This document shows, in pieces, positions 46,120 to 54,905 of a DNA stretch of 64,000 nucleotides; the stretch's first letter is position 1, and the number at the start of each line of letters is the position of its first letter. The stretch lies in NCBI RefSeq assembly GCF_020622265.1, contig NZ_JACNMQ010000001.1, forward strand, positions 62,001 to 126,000, read 5' to 3'. This DNA comes from Halomonas sp. M20 (lineage in GTDB: Bacteria > Pseudomonadota > Gammaproteobacteria > Pseudomonadales > Halomonadaceae). The translations under genes were made by a program, and so were the position numbers. Below the pieces are notes generated by a model. That model did not search any database and was not told where the DNA came from. It saw only the letters and a list, made by a program, of their open reading frames with translations.

Positions 46120-46611
46120 TCATTCGTCACTGGTCTCTTCGGCTTGAGAGCGCTCGCCATGAGACACCTTTTCACCATCGGGAGACACCAGGTACCACTT
46201 GCTTCCTAAATGATTGACGTCCTGGCCCAAGGCATCGCCCGGGCGTTTGTCACCACTGAAATAATATAGCGGCCAACCGGCGTAGGTAACCTGTTTGCTA
46301 CCGTCTTCACGTTCGATGCTATCGAGCTTGCTTGAATCGAGGCCCTTGCCAAGCTGAAGATCGCCTTGAACGGTATAAGGCGGCCAGGCATTGACGCACT
46401 CATCCACGCAGGTGCTGGCGCTTCCAGGCTCATCTTGGGAGAACAGGTACAAGCTGCGCTTTTGTCGATCAGTGAGATAACGCCCATAGGGCTCTTGCTC
46501 GTTGACCTGTAGCAAAGGCTTTGGGTCTGCGCTGTGTACCAAACTAGAAAACAGCGTCACTGTTCCAGTGAGTAGAATAGACAGCAGTATAGGGCTGCTT
46601 GCTTGGCGCAT
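46120..46611 (-). CDS. Exported PF03640-type (lipoprotein_15) repeat protein
   Basis: 163 residues, signal peptide MRQASSPILLSILLTGTVTLFSSLVHSA. The core motif KRSLYLFSQDEPGSASTCVDECVNAWPPYT and the later TYAGWPLYYFSGDKRPGDALGQ are the two halves of the secreted DUF2490-independent, PF03640-type repeat, with a pair of Cys. No lipobox is seen, so it is periplasmic or secreted. GGAGGAG precedes the ATG. Function unknown. Confidence 0.82.
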   Translation of the reverse strand: MRQASSPILLSILLTGTVTLFSSLVHSADPKPLLQVNEQEPYGRYLTDRQKRSLYLFSQDEPGSASTCVDECVNAWPPYTVQGDLQLGKGLDSSKLDSIEREDGSKQVTYAGWPLYYFSGDKRPGDALGQDVNHLGSKWYLVSPDGEKVSHGERSQAEETSDE

Positions 46612-46685
46612 GAACTGACTCCTCCGTGAGGCATAAGTTAACCTTAGTCGTTTCCATGCGCATTGCTAGCAACCAGGGCGCTATC

Positions 46686-47039
46686 TCAACGAGAAAGCCG
46701 ACGGGTGTTGGCGGTGGTGCGCCGATGCAGCGGTGTCATCGCACGGCGGCTGGTAACCCACCAGGGAGAATACTGGCCAGAAAACATGTTGAGCATGGTC
46801 TTGTTCATCACATTGGCGACTTCCATGCTGGCATCGAGCTTCTCACTCACCATGCGCTGGTTTTCTTTCATCATCTTCGGGCTGGTAGGCACTTGGGTGT
46901 ACCAGAGACTATTACGCATGGCGATGGTGGAAAGCGAGGTAGTCCAGAGTTCAAATGCCATTACGCCAACCTTCCATACATCGAACATGGCGGCAGGGGT
47001 AAAAGGAACAAGCGAGGTAATGTCGTTGGAGCGTGTCAT
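46686..47039 (-). CDS. Small hypothetical protein, phasin-like
   Basis: 117 residues, not recognised. A helical amphipathic region (MFDVWKVGVMAFELWTTSLSTIAMRNSLWYT) with many Met and Trp resembles surface-binding phasin-type proteins of PHA granules, and a basic tail (RRAMTPLHRRTTANTRRLSR) ends it. AGGTAT lies upstream of the ATG. PHA granule binding is a hypothesis from character only. Confidence 0.6.
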   Translation of the reverse strand: MTRSNDITSLVPFTPAAMFDVWKVGVMAFELWTTSLSTIAMRNSLWYTQVPTSPKMMKENQRMVSEKLDASMEVANVMNKTMLNMFSGQYSPWWVTSRRAMTPLHRRTTANTRRLSR

Positions 47040-47308
47040 GAAGGATACCTGTCAGGGGTTGGGGTCAGCATAGTGGATACGGTTGAATCGCACCTGCTTT
47101 GCTGCAGCGCAATATAGCAGAGTCAACGGTGCCTTGTGTATGACAAAGCGGCCTTTTAGAGCAATTAATGTGACAACTGAGTAGTAAGTTAATCCATGTT
47201 ATATATTCCTGTCGTGGATAATAATTCTTGCCACCCTGCAGGGTGGATTTGTAAGAAGGCACATAGAATAATGAAACGCAGTTCAATTTTTGCCGGGAAG
47301 AAGTGCGC

Positions 47309-47596
47309 ATGAAAAGTGAAACGATATGGTCGCTGGTCAGCTCGGGGCTGGCCATTACGGCCGGCGTGGCGGCACGCAACGGCGCCCGCAAGGCCTACGA
47401 GCGCAAGATCGGTAAGCCACCGCTGGACCCATACGATCCGGATGTGCAATGGCGGCACGCGTTGTTATGGGGTGCCACTACCGGTGTCATGGTGGGTATG
47501 GCACGCATCATCGGTCGTCGAGCCGGCAGCGAAGCCGTGCGGCGTGCACGCGGTCATCACCGCACACGCGAGATGCTGGAACGCCTGGAGCGCTGA
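47309..47596 (+). CDS. DUF4235-type small membrane protein
   Basis: 95 residues from the ATG at 47309; a GTG at 47303 is an alternative. Two membrane-like segments bracket the pattern KPPLDPYDPDVQWRHALLWGATTGVMVGMARII of DUF4235 proteins, with a basic tail. GGGAAG lies upstream. Function unknown. The long opposite-strand frames here are shadows. Confidence 0.78.
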   Translation: MKSETIWSLVSSGLAITAGVAARNGARKAYERKIGKPPLDPYDPDVQWRHALLWGATTGVMVGMARIIGRRAGSEAVRRARGHHRTREMLERLER

Positions 47597-47625
47597 TACC
47601 CGCCCGTCGACCAGGCCTCGCGTCA

Positions 47626-48495
47626 TCAAATCCGGCGCGTGCTCAACAACGTGACCGGTATCAGAATCAGTACCACGCCGGACAACTGCAGCGGCGTCAG
47701 CGACTCGCCAAGTAGCCATACGCCCATCAACGAGGCGGTAATGGGCTCGATCATGGCGATGACGGCGGCAATGGCCGGGGAGGTGGCGCGCAGGCCGATG
47801 AAGTACACCGGAAAGGCGATGCCCGCTCCCAGCAGCCCGGTCAGTACGAACCAGACCACGTCCGGCGAAAACGTCGCGGCGGTCACCTCCTGATAGCTGA
47901 CGAAGGGCACCATTGCCAGGGCGAAGACCAGCAGGCTCACGGTCATGATGCCTTGCGGTTGCCCGCCCCGGGCTGCGGCTCGCTTGAACACCAGGATGAA
48001 CAGGGCGTAGCACAGCCCCGAAAGCAGCCCACTCAGAATGCCCAGCAGGTCAAGGTCGGCCAGACCGGTGGCGAACACATCGGTCAGCAGCACGATGCCC
48101 AGCATGGCGAGACCGATTGCTAGCCAGCGAGGCCAGGTGGAGCGCTCGACGCCGGTGAGAAAGGCCACCAGATACACGTAGATGGGGGCCATGTACATGA
48201 GCGTCACCGCTACGGCGACCCCCACTCTTGGAATGCTGAGAAGATAGAAGGCGAGATTGCCGGCGACACCGACGCCGCCCAGAAGCGACCAGGCAAACGA
48301 ATAGCGATCCATGGGCAGGTTCTTGCGCGGTTGGCTCAAGAGCCAGACCAGCACGAAGGCAAAACCGGTGGCGCCACGATAGAAAGCCGCCAGCAGCGGC
48401 TCCCAGCCCTTGTCGATCAAGAAGCCACCCAGACCACCGGAAATGCCCCATAGAAAGGCGCCCAGCACCACCAGCAGCGGTCCCATCCATACCAT
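47626..48495 (-). CDS. EamA-family (DMT) exporter
   Basis: 289 residues with ten membrane helices in two EamA repeats. The first repeat starts VLGAFLWGISGGLGGFLIDKG, the second DLLGILSGLLSGLCYALFILV, with PVYFIGLRATSPAIAAVIAMIEPI near the end. AAGGAGG precedes the ATG at 48495. Members export metabolites such as amino acids; substrate unknown. Confidence 0.87.
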   Translation of the reverse strand: MVWMGPLLVVLGAFLWGISGGLGGFLIDKGWEPLLAAFYRGATGFAFVLVWLLSQPRKNLPMDRYSFAWSLLGGVGVAGNLAFYLLSIPRVGVAVAVTLMYMAPIYVYLVAFLTGVERSTWPRWLAIGLAMLGIVLLTDVFATGLADLDLLGILSGLLSGLCYALFILVFKRAAARGGQPQGIMTVSLLVFALAMVPFVSYQEVTAATFSPDVVWFVLTGLLGAGIAFPVYFIGLRATSPAIAAVIAMIEPITASLMGVWLLGESLTPLQLSGVVLILIPVTLLSTRRI

Positions 48496-48609
48496 AACGC
48501 CTCCTTGCGTCGCTTAGCTTCGTGATGAAACCGCGTACTCTACGCTAGCGTGAAAAGATGGCAAAATGAAAGGCAGCCCCCGTTTGGAGAATTTTCTGGA
48601 GAGAAATAC

Positions 48610-49035
48610 ATGGCACAGAAGCTATTGACGCATCAGTCCCGCAAGGCCGAGGAAAACGCGCTAACGGTGCTCGTGGATGACGACAACGTGCAATACGACA
48701 CCCTTGAGAACACGTCGCGGTATTCCGACGAAGCCTTCTGGAACAAGGTCTCGCGCTATGCCAAGAAGGCGGGAAAGACCACTCTCGAGCCAGGCCTGAA
48801 ACTCTATTACTCCGCCCAGGACCCGGATACGCCGGTATGGGCAAAAACCACCATCTACGGCGCGCTGGGCTATTTCATCTTTCCGCTGGACACCATTCCC
48901 GATGTGACGCCCTTTGTCGGGTATACGGATGATGTCTCGGTGCTGGTCGGGGCGCTTGCCGTGGTAGCTGCCCATGTCAAGAAAGAGCACACCCGCAGAG
49001 CGCGCGCCGTCTTGAAGCGCTGGCTCGGGGAGTGA
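48610..49035 (+). CDS. DUF1232 (YkvA-like) small protein
   Basis: 141 residues from the ATG at 48610, with GGAGAG upstream; the longer frame from 48550 is unlikely. The signature TIYGALGYFIFPLDTIPDVTPFVGYTDDVSVLVGALAVV is the DUF1232 core with a membrane-like helix pair. Function unknown. It converges with pgk over a short hairpin (49040-49061), which may be a weak terminator. Confidence 0.85.
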   Translation: MAQKLLTHQSRKAEENALTVLVDDDNVQYDTLENTSRYSDEAFWNKVSRYAKKAGKTTLEPGLKLYYSAQDPDTPVWAKTTIYGALGYFIFPLDTIPDVTPFVGYTDDVSVLVGALAVVAAHVKKEHTRRARAVLKRWLGE

Positions 49036-49068
49036 AATGTGCCGGACCGCTCGGCCCGGCATGCGTTA

Positions 49069-50235
49069 TTACTTTTTGGCCGCTTTTTCCAGTGCGGTGA
49101 CGGCAGGCAGCTGCTTGCCTTCGACATATTCCAGAAAGGCACCACCGCCAGTGGAAATGTAGGAGACCTGATCCTCGATATCGTACTTGTCGATCGCCGC
49201 CAAGGTGTCGCCACCGCCGGCAATGGAGAAGGCGTTGCTGGCGGCGATAGCCTTGGAGAGGGTTTCGGTGCCTTGGCCGAACTGATCGATCTCGAACACA
49301 CCGACCGGACCATTCCATAAAATCGTGCCCGCATCCTTAAGCAGGGAGGCAAAATGCTCGGCGGTTGCCGGGCCGATATCCAGTATCATCTCGTCATCGG
49401 CGACATGCTGCACGCCCTTGACCGTTGCCTCCGCATTCTCGGAGAACTCCTTTGCCACCACAACATCCGTGGGCAAGGGAATATCGACCTTTTCCATAAG
49501 AGCCGATGCCCGATCGACCAGATCCGCCTCATGCAATGACTTGCCAACCTTATGGCCCGCAGCAGCGATAAAAGTATTGGCAATGCCCCCACCAACGATC
49601 AACTGATCGCATTTTTCTGAAAGCGCGTTGAGGACTTCGAGCTTGGTAGAGACCTTGGAACCGCCGACGATGGCAATCATCGGCCGCTTGGGGGTGGCCA
49701 GCGCTTTTTCAAGTGCCTCGAGTTCGCGCGCCAGCAGCGGACCCGCGCAGGCCTCCGAGGCGAAGCGGGCCACGCCATGGGTAGACGCCTGGGCGCGATG
49801 AGAGGTGCCGAAGGCATCCATCACGAAGACATCGCACAGCTTGGCATAGGCCTTGGAAAGCGCCTCATCGTCTTTTTTCTCGCCCTTGTTGAAGCGCACG
49901 TTTTCCAGCAGCACGACCTCGCCTTCGGCCACTTCGACGTTGCCATCCAGGTAGTCCTTCTCTAGACGTACCGATCTATCCAAGAGACCACTCAAGTGTT
50001 CGGCCACCGGTGCGAGGGAAAACTCGTCGGCGGGTTCGCCCTCGGTAGGACGGCCTAGATGACTCATCAACAGTACCTTGGCGCCGGCGTCGAGAGCTGC
50101 CTGAATGGTCGGCAGGCTGGCACGAATGCGGGCGTCGCTGGCCACTTGCCCTTGCTTGATCGGCACGTTGAGATCCTCGCGGATCAGCACTCGCTTTCCA
50201 GCAAGGTTCAGTTCGGTCATCTTGCGCACGTTCAT
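49069..50235 (-). CDS. pgk: Phosphoglycerate kinase
   Basis: 388 residues, standard for bacteria. The N-terminal [30 protein letters not shown] matches E. coli. [22 protein letters not shown] and [12 protein letters not shown] are the substrate and nucleotide loops. It transfers phosphate from 1,3-bisphosphoglycerate to ADP in glycolysis. GGAGGAAG precedes the ATG at 50235. It follows epd on the same strand, giving an epd-pgk order. Confidence 0.95.
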   Translation of the reverse strand: MNVRKMTELNLAGKRVLIREDLNVPIKQGQVASDARIRASLPTIQAALDAGAKVLLMSHLGRPTEGEPADEFSLAPVAEHLSGLLDRSVRLEKDYLDGNVEVAEGEVVLLENVRFNKGEKKDDEALSKAYAKLCDVFVMDAFGTSHRAQASTHGVARFASEACAGPLLARELEALEKALATPKRPMIAIVGGSKVSTKLEVLNALSEKCDQLIVGGGIANTFIAAAGHKVGKSLHEADLVDRASALMEKVDIPLPTDVVVAKEFSENAEATVKGVQHVADDEMILDIGPATAEHFASLLKDAGTILWNGPVGVFEIDQFGQGTETLSKAIAASNAFSIAGGGDTLAAIDKYDIEDQVSYISTGGGAFLEYVEGKQLPAVTALEKAAKK

Positions 50236-50299
50236 GGGGCAGCTTCCTCCAGATGATTGTTCGTCGTGATTGATGAATAACAGGTGAGTCAGTGCGACT

Positions 50300-51319
50300 T
50301 CAACATGACTTCAGGGTCGCGATGCGCTCGGCAATATCGAGCATGCGATTGGCAAAGCCCCACTCGTTGTCGAACCAGCTCAGCATCTTGATCAAGTGAC
50401 CGCCGGCTACCCGGGTCTGAGTGGCATCCACGATACCCGAGCGCGGGTCGTGGTTGAAGTCAACGGAGGCCATGGGTTCTTCGGTATAGCCCAAAAGCCC
50501 TGCCAGACGATTCTCGCTGGCGTCGCGCAGCAACGCATTGACTGCCGTCGCCGTGGTCTCGCCGCGCACGCAGATCGCCATGTCCATGGCGGAGACGTTG
50601 ATGGTCGGCACCCGCATGTGCAAGCACTCGAAGCGCCCGGCGAGTCTGGGCATCAGGCGTTCGATTCCCCGGGCCAGGCCGGTATCCACGGGCACGATCG
50701 AGTGCATGGCGGAGCGGGTCAAGCGCAGGCTGGTCTTGTTGTAAGCGTCGATCACCGGCTGATCGTTCATCGCCGAATGGATGGTGGTAGTCACCCCATG
50801 TTCGATACCCAGCGCCTCGTCGAGTACCGTGAGAATCGGGACCAGGCAGTTGGTGGTGCAGGAGGCCGCGGACAGAATACGCATCCCGGGCTGCAGTTCG
50901 CGCTCGTTGATGCCCCCGACCAGGGTGAGATCCATATCGGCTTCCGCAGGCTGGGAGAAGAGCAGCCGTTTGGCGCCGGCATCGAGATGCTGCTGGGCGG
51001 TGGCGCGATCCTTGAAGCTGCCGGAGCACTCCACTACCAGATCGATCTCCAACTCACTCCAGGGTAGCTTCGCGGGGTCGGCCTCGGATACGACGCTGAT
51101 GGAGTGGCCGTTGATGATGAGCCGTTCTTCACGGGTATCGATCCTACCCGGAAAGCGACCGTGGGTGGTGTCGTAGCGGGTCAGATAGGCGATGGTCTCC
51201 AGGTCGGACAGCTCATTGATCGCCACGACCTGCAAGTTGGCGTTATTGCGCTCGACAAGGGCACGCAATACACACTGACCGATACGGCCGTAGCCGTTGA
51301 TAGCGATGCGAAGGGGCAT
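50300..51319 (-). CDS. epd: Erythrose-4-phosphate dehydrogenase (GAPDH family)
   Basis: 339 residues, the length of E. coli Epd. NAD motif [17 protein letters not shown]; catalytic [14 protein letters not shown], where V replaces A of ordinary GapA; and the C-terminal [20 protein letters not shown] and [16 protein letters not shown] are Epd-like. Epd makes 4-phosphoerythronate for pyridoxal phosphate synthesis. It lies just upstream of pgk, as in E. coli. Assignment against GapA rests on these motifs and position. Confidence 0.85.
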   Translation of the reverse strand: MPLRIAINGYGRIGQCVLRALVERNNANLQVVAINELSDLETIAYLTRYDTTHGRFPGRIDTREERLIINGHSISVVSEADPAKLPWSELEIDLVVECSGSFKDRATAQQHLDAGAKRLLFSQPAEADMDLTLVGGINERELQPGMRILSAASCTTNCLVPILTVLDEALGIEHGVTTTIHSAMNDQPVIDAYNKTSLRLTRSAMHSIVPVDTGLARGIERLMPRLAGRFECLHMRVPTINVSAMDMAICVRGETTATAVNALLRDASENRLAGLLGYTEEPMASVDFNHDPRSGIVDATQTRVAGGHLIKMLSWFDNEWGFANRMLDIAERIATLKSC

Positions 51320-51422
51320 GAGCGTTGGCTCGACGAATCATGAATGAGCGGGCCACCATCTTAGCGCAACCCGCGATAATGTCATAAAGCGTCGTCTCCA
51401 GCGCGGCAATCAATCGCAAGCG

Positions 51423-52400
51423 TCACGATTGATGAGGGTTGATCAGCACTCGGCCATAGGTCTTGCCCGCCAGCATGGCCTCGGCCTGCTCCACTACTTG
51501 ATCGAAACCGATTTCCTCGGTCTGCATGCGCGTGAAGAGATCCCGGGGCAGTGACGCCAACCGCTGCCAGGCTGCCTGACGCTGATCGAAAGGCGCCATT
51601 ACGCTTTCCACCCCAAGAAGCGATACACCTCGTAGAATGAAAGGCATTACCGTGGTCGGCAGATCGGTGCCGGCCGCCAGGCCCACTGCGGCAACCCGAC
51701 CCTGATAATTCATGCGGGCCAGAACGCCAGCCAGCACCTGGCCGCCGACGGTATCCACGGCGGCGTCCCAACGGCCTTTTTCCAAAGGGCGGGTTTCCCC
51801 GTCGAGTTCACTGCGTGGCACGATCTGAGTGGCGCCGAGTTCTTCCAGCCAGTGGTGCTGTTCCGCCTTGCCGGTGACGGCCTCCACCTCGTAGCCAAGC
51901 TGAGCCAGCATCTGCACTGCCCAGCTTCCCACGCCGCCGGTGGCCCCCGTGACCAGCACCTTGCCGCCCGCTGCGAGTCCTGCCTGCTCGAGTTGAATCA
52001 CGCTGAGCATGGCGGTCAGGCCTGCGGTACCCAGCAGCATGGCATCCCGGGTCGATAGGGCGTCGGGGCAGGGCACCAGCCAGTCCGAATCGACGTTCAT
52101 GGTTTCGGCAAAGCCGCCCCAGTGACGCTCGCCCACGCCCCAGCCGGTAAGGATCACCTTGTCGCCGACACTGTAGCGATCGCTCTTGGATTCCCGCACG
52201 GTGCCGGCAAAATCGATGCCTGGCACGAACGGGTAGTCCCGCACGATCTTGCCCTTGCCGGTCACCGCTAGCGCATCCTTGTAGTTCAAATCCGAATAGT
52301 CGATATCAACGCTGACCGAGCGCTCCGGAAGTTCGCTGGCATCGATTTCCTCGATCTGACAACGAGGTTCCTGGTCTCTGAGCATCACTACACGAGGCAT
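51423..52400 (-). CDS. acuI: AcuI/YhdH-type acrylyl-CoA reductase (zinc-less MDR)
   Basis: 325 residues, NADPH-dependent medium-chain reductase. DLNYKDALAVTGKGKIVRDYPFVPGIDFAGTV and VLVTGATGGVGSWAVQMLAQLGYEVEAVTGK are the AcuI/YhdH signatures. No structural Zn Cys are present. AcuI reduces acryloyl-CoA to propionyl-CoA and is used in DMSP and 3-hydroxypropionate metabolism. AGGAG precedes the ATG. It is on the same strand as epd-pgk. Confidence 0.85.
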   Translation of the reverse strand: MPRVVMLRDQEPRCQIEEIDASELPERSVSVDIDYSDLNYKDALAVTGKGKIVRDYPFVPGIDFAGTVRESKSDRYSVGDKVILTGWGVGERHWGGFAETMNVDSDWLVPCPDALSTRDAMLLGTAGLTAMLSVIQLEQAGLAAGGKVLVTGATGGVGSWAVQMLAQLGYEVEAVTGKAEQHHWLEELGATQIVPRSELDGETRPLEKGRWDAAVDTVGGQVLAGVLARMNYQGRVAAVGLAAGTDLPTTVMPFILRGVSLLGVESVMAPFDQRQAAWQRLASLPRDLFTRMQTEEIGFDQVVEQAEAMLAGKTYGRVLINPHQS

Positions 52401-52532
52401 AACGTTCTCCTGTAATTGGACAAGTACCTTAACAGGCTAGACCCGTTATGCCGGCAGCGGCAATTTTAGGGCCGAATTGAATGGCCGAATTGGATAGACT
52501 AGGCGCCCTCATTGGCTGCATGGATCTGCAAG

Positions 52533-52904
52533 ATGAAATCGAGCGATACTGGCTGGCGTCACCTGGTGAACTCGACCCGCTATTCCCTCAAAGGTTTGAA
52601 GGCCGCTACCTTGAACGAAGCGGCCTTTCGCCAAGAGCTGGTGCTGTGCGTCGTATTCTTGCCTTTTGCCTTTTGGGTCGGGCAAACGACGGTGGAATGG
52701 ATACTGCTCATCAGCAGCTGTTTTCTGGTGCTGATTGTCGAGCTGCTCAACAGCGCAGTGGAAACCGCCATCGACCGCATCGGCTCGGAGCATCACGTGC
52801 TCTCCGGTCGGGCTAAGGATATCGGCTCTGCGGCGGTCATGCTGTCATTGATCATGGCTGGAGTGACTTGGGGGTTGCTGCTGTGGCAACGGCTTGCCGG
52901 TTAA
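52533..52904 (+). CDS. dgkA: Diacylglycerol kinase
   Basis: 123 residues from the ATG at 52533. Three membrane helices; catalytic region ELLNSAVETAIDRIGSEHH is the DgkA signature with the conserved Glu and Asn. It phosphorylates diacylglycerol produced in membrane-derived oligosaccharide synthesis. Stops of dgkA and the MocA-like gene overlap on opposite strands (TTAA). Confidence 0.9.
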   Translation: MKSSDTGWRHLVNSTRYSLKGLKAATLNEAAFRQELVLCVVFLPFAFWVGQTTVEWILLISSCFLVLIVELLNSAVETAIDRIGSEHHVLSGRAKDIGSAAVMLSLIMAGVTWGLLLWQRLAG

Positions 52905-53503
52905 TCCAGGTCCATCGGTATGTCCACGTCGCGATGTATGCCCGAGTCGTGGACCTCGACGACCGTACAGGCTGAAGCGTGCTGCTTGAGCACTTCCCGG
53001 GCGCCGGTATCTCCCTTCAGAAGACTCAGCATCGGCCAGTAGGCTTGCCCAAACAGCACCGGATGACCAAGGCGGCCTTCATGGCGCGGCATTGCGATGC
53101 GCTCGGCGTGGGCATGGTCTATCAACGTCCGGCAGGTGTTCGGCGTTACCCAGGGCATATCTCCCAGCATCACCGCGGCGGCGTCTGCATTACGTGTGCT
53201 GGCCTGGGTTAGCAAAGCGGAAAACGCTGCACCCAGGCTGGTGCCCAGGCCAATATCGCTGCCCGGGGCGTGCAGTACGTCAACGGCGGGATCGAGGCCC
53301 AGCTCCCCGGAGTCGTCTTGTTGGCGTAGAACCACCCAGGTGGCATCGAAGTTCGTTCGGGCCAGTTCTAGGGTAGCCTGCAATAAGGGGCGGCCATTCG
53401 CGAGTCGAGCGCGGCGCTTGTCGCTGCCAAAGCGACGTGACAGACCCGCGCCCATCACCAGCGCGATGACCCGCGGTTTGCCGAAGTTTTCCTTACAAGA
53501 CAT
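52901..53503 (-). CDS. mocA: MocA-like molybdenum cofactor cytidylyltransferase
   Basis: 200 residues from the ATG at 53503; a GTG at 53518 is an alternative. The nucleotidyltransferase loop VIALVMGAGLSRRFGSDKRRARLANGRPLL and VMLGDMPWVTP define the MobA/MocA group. Such enzymes attach CMP to molybdopterin to make the cofactor of aldehyde and xanthine dehydrogenases. It overlaps the XdhC-like gene by 11 bases, so the two are co-translated, and probably serves the molybdenum enzyme at 0.65-4.4 kb. Confidence 0.85.
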   Translation of the reverse strand: MSCKENFGKPRVIALVMGAGLSRRFGSDKRRARLANGRPLLQATLELARTNFDATWVVLRQQDDSGELGLDPAVDVLHAPGSDIGLGTSLGAAFSALLTQASTRNADAAAVMLGDMPWVTPNTCRTLIDHAHAERIAMPRHEGRLGHPVLFGQAYWPMLSLLKGDTGAREVLKQHASACTVVEVHDSGIHRDVDIPMDLD

Positions 53504-54464
53504 CGCGCCCTTGCCCACGATGAACCCTCAGGATATCCGCCATGACCGCAAGCGCAATCTCCGCCGGCGTCTTGCTGCCCAGCGCCAGGCCGATGGGCAT
53601 GTGAATACGAGCAATCTCTGCCTCAGTCAGATTGCCGGAGCGCTCAAGGCGTTCGGCCCGCTGGCTGGAGGTGCGTTTCGATCCCATCACGCCGATATAG
53701 AATGCCGGGGTGCGCACGGCCTCGATCATGGCCAGATCGTCGATGCGTGGGTCGTGGGTCAAGGCCACCACGGCGGTGGCGGCGTGACTGGCACCGGAAG
53801 CGATGAACAGCGATGGCAGTATCGCCTGAACCTCCACGCCGGGCACGTTGAACGTTGCTCGGGCCTCGTCTCGTGGGTCACACACAATGACTTCGAACCC
53901 CAGCGTTCGGGCAAACTCAGCGCAGGCGGCGGAAACCGGGGAGATGCCGGCGATGATCAATCTCAGCGCCGGACCGATCCGTACTCGCACACTTTGCTCG
54001 TCGCGCTCTACCTGCGGCCCCTGGGCGTCGCTATCGACGAAGCTGACGCGGCCATCTTCGAGACTCACCCGCCGAACCAGCGCACGTTGACCGAGCAGCG
54101 CTGCCTGCAGCACTTCAAGATGAATGAGAGTGGTGGGGGCGGAGATCAGGCGCTCGACCAGCACCTCGAGACTGCCGCCGCAGGGCAGCGTGATCTGGGA
54201 ATGATCGATACCGCCGTCGCCATAGCGAACCACCGTTATCGGAGCATCGAAGTCGCCTTCCCGTAGACGCGCCAGAAAATCCTCCTCGACGCAGCCCCCG
54301 GAAAGCGAGCCGACATGCTTGCCGTCCGCTCGGGCGACCAGGAGCGATCCGGGTTCTCGCGGTGACGAACCGAAGGTTGCCAGCACGGTACACAGCCACA
54401 CCGGCTCGCCGGCGTTAGCCCATCGCAGTGCGGACTCGATGACTTGTAGATCCAAATGATGCAT
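53493..54464 (-). CDS. XdhC/PaoD-like molybdenum enzyme maturation factor
   Basis: 323 residues. N-terminal VLATFGSSPREPGSLLVARADGKHVGSLSGGCVEEDFL is the XdhC_CoxI motif, and the C-terminal half is a Rossmann-like domain with LTHDPRIDDLAMIEAVRT and GVMGSKRT. XdhC family proteins bind the cofactor, help sulfurate it and insert it into the enzyme. It forms an operon with the MocA-like gene and probably acts on the 0.65-4.4 kb enzyme. Confidence 0.88.
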   Translation of the reverse strand: MHHLDLQVIESALRWANAGEPVWLCTVLATFGSSPREPGSLLVARADGKHVGSLSGGCVEEDFLARLREGDFDAPITVVRYGDGGIDHSQITLPCGGSLEVLVERLISAPTTLIHLEVLQAALLGQRALVRRVSLEDGRVSFVDSDAQGPQVERDEQSVRVRIGPALRLIIAGISPVSAACAEFARTLGFEVIVCDPRDEARATFNVPGVEVQAILPSLFIASGASHAATAVVALTHDPRIDDLAMIEAVRTPAFYIGVMGSKRTSSQRAERLERSGNLTEAEIARIHMPIGLALGSKTPAEIALAVMADILRVHRGQGRDVL

Positions 54465-54602
54465 GAATAAAAATCTCGTTGATTTGACGCTCAGCTTGGC
54501 TGGCTATTTTCTATCGGGCAAGACAAATACCCAAGTTGTTCAGTGCTATAAAATATCCGCCATCCTTCTGCCTTGATAAGCTCTTCGCTATGCTGGGGGT
54601 AT
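54465..54602. other. Noncoding stretch between xdhC and the IR element
   Basis: About 140 AT-rich bases that should hold the xdhC promoter on the minus strand. No gene is supported. Confidence 0.5.
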
Positions 54603-54869
54603 TAGGGCCTGTTGACGTCTCCTCACGGCCGCGACAGAGGTCCATTGGGTGCAGAACAAGGCGTGAGGAGCGTCGTTGGGTTGTTTCCAATGAGCGACGA
54701 ACAACGCCGTGCTGTGCCCAATGGACCCTGTCCCTCCGGGTTGCGCGCAAAAGAACGCCATGCGGCGTTGCGAAACTAGGTAAGGGCACACCATTGCCGG
54801 CGCTTCGCGCCTTGCCTGACGCCCTTTTGCGCTGCAACGCGGTTCGCGATGAAACGTCAACAGGCCCTA
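54603..54869. mobile_element. MITE-like element abutting glnE (267 bp)
   Basis: Terminal inverted repeats TAGGGCCTGTTGACGT (54603-54618) and ACGTCAACAGGCCCTA (54854-54869) match perfectly over 16 bases. Two further inverted pairs lie inside (CTCCTCACG/CGTGAGGAG; GTCCATTGGG/CCCAATGGAC), so the element can fold extensively. No convincing target duplication was found. The ATG at 54849 sits inside it. Confidence 0.75.
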
Positions 54870-54905
54870 GCCACCATTCACGACTGCTATCAGGACAGGA
54901 ACTTC

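Noticed and set aside
53097-54266. Plus-strand open frame of 389 codons opposite mocA and xdhC
   Set aside because: It mirrors two well-supported minus-strand genes in GC-rich DNA and has no motif or signal of its own.
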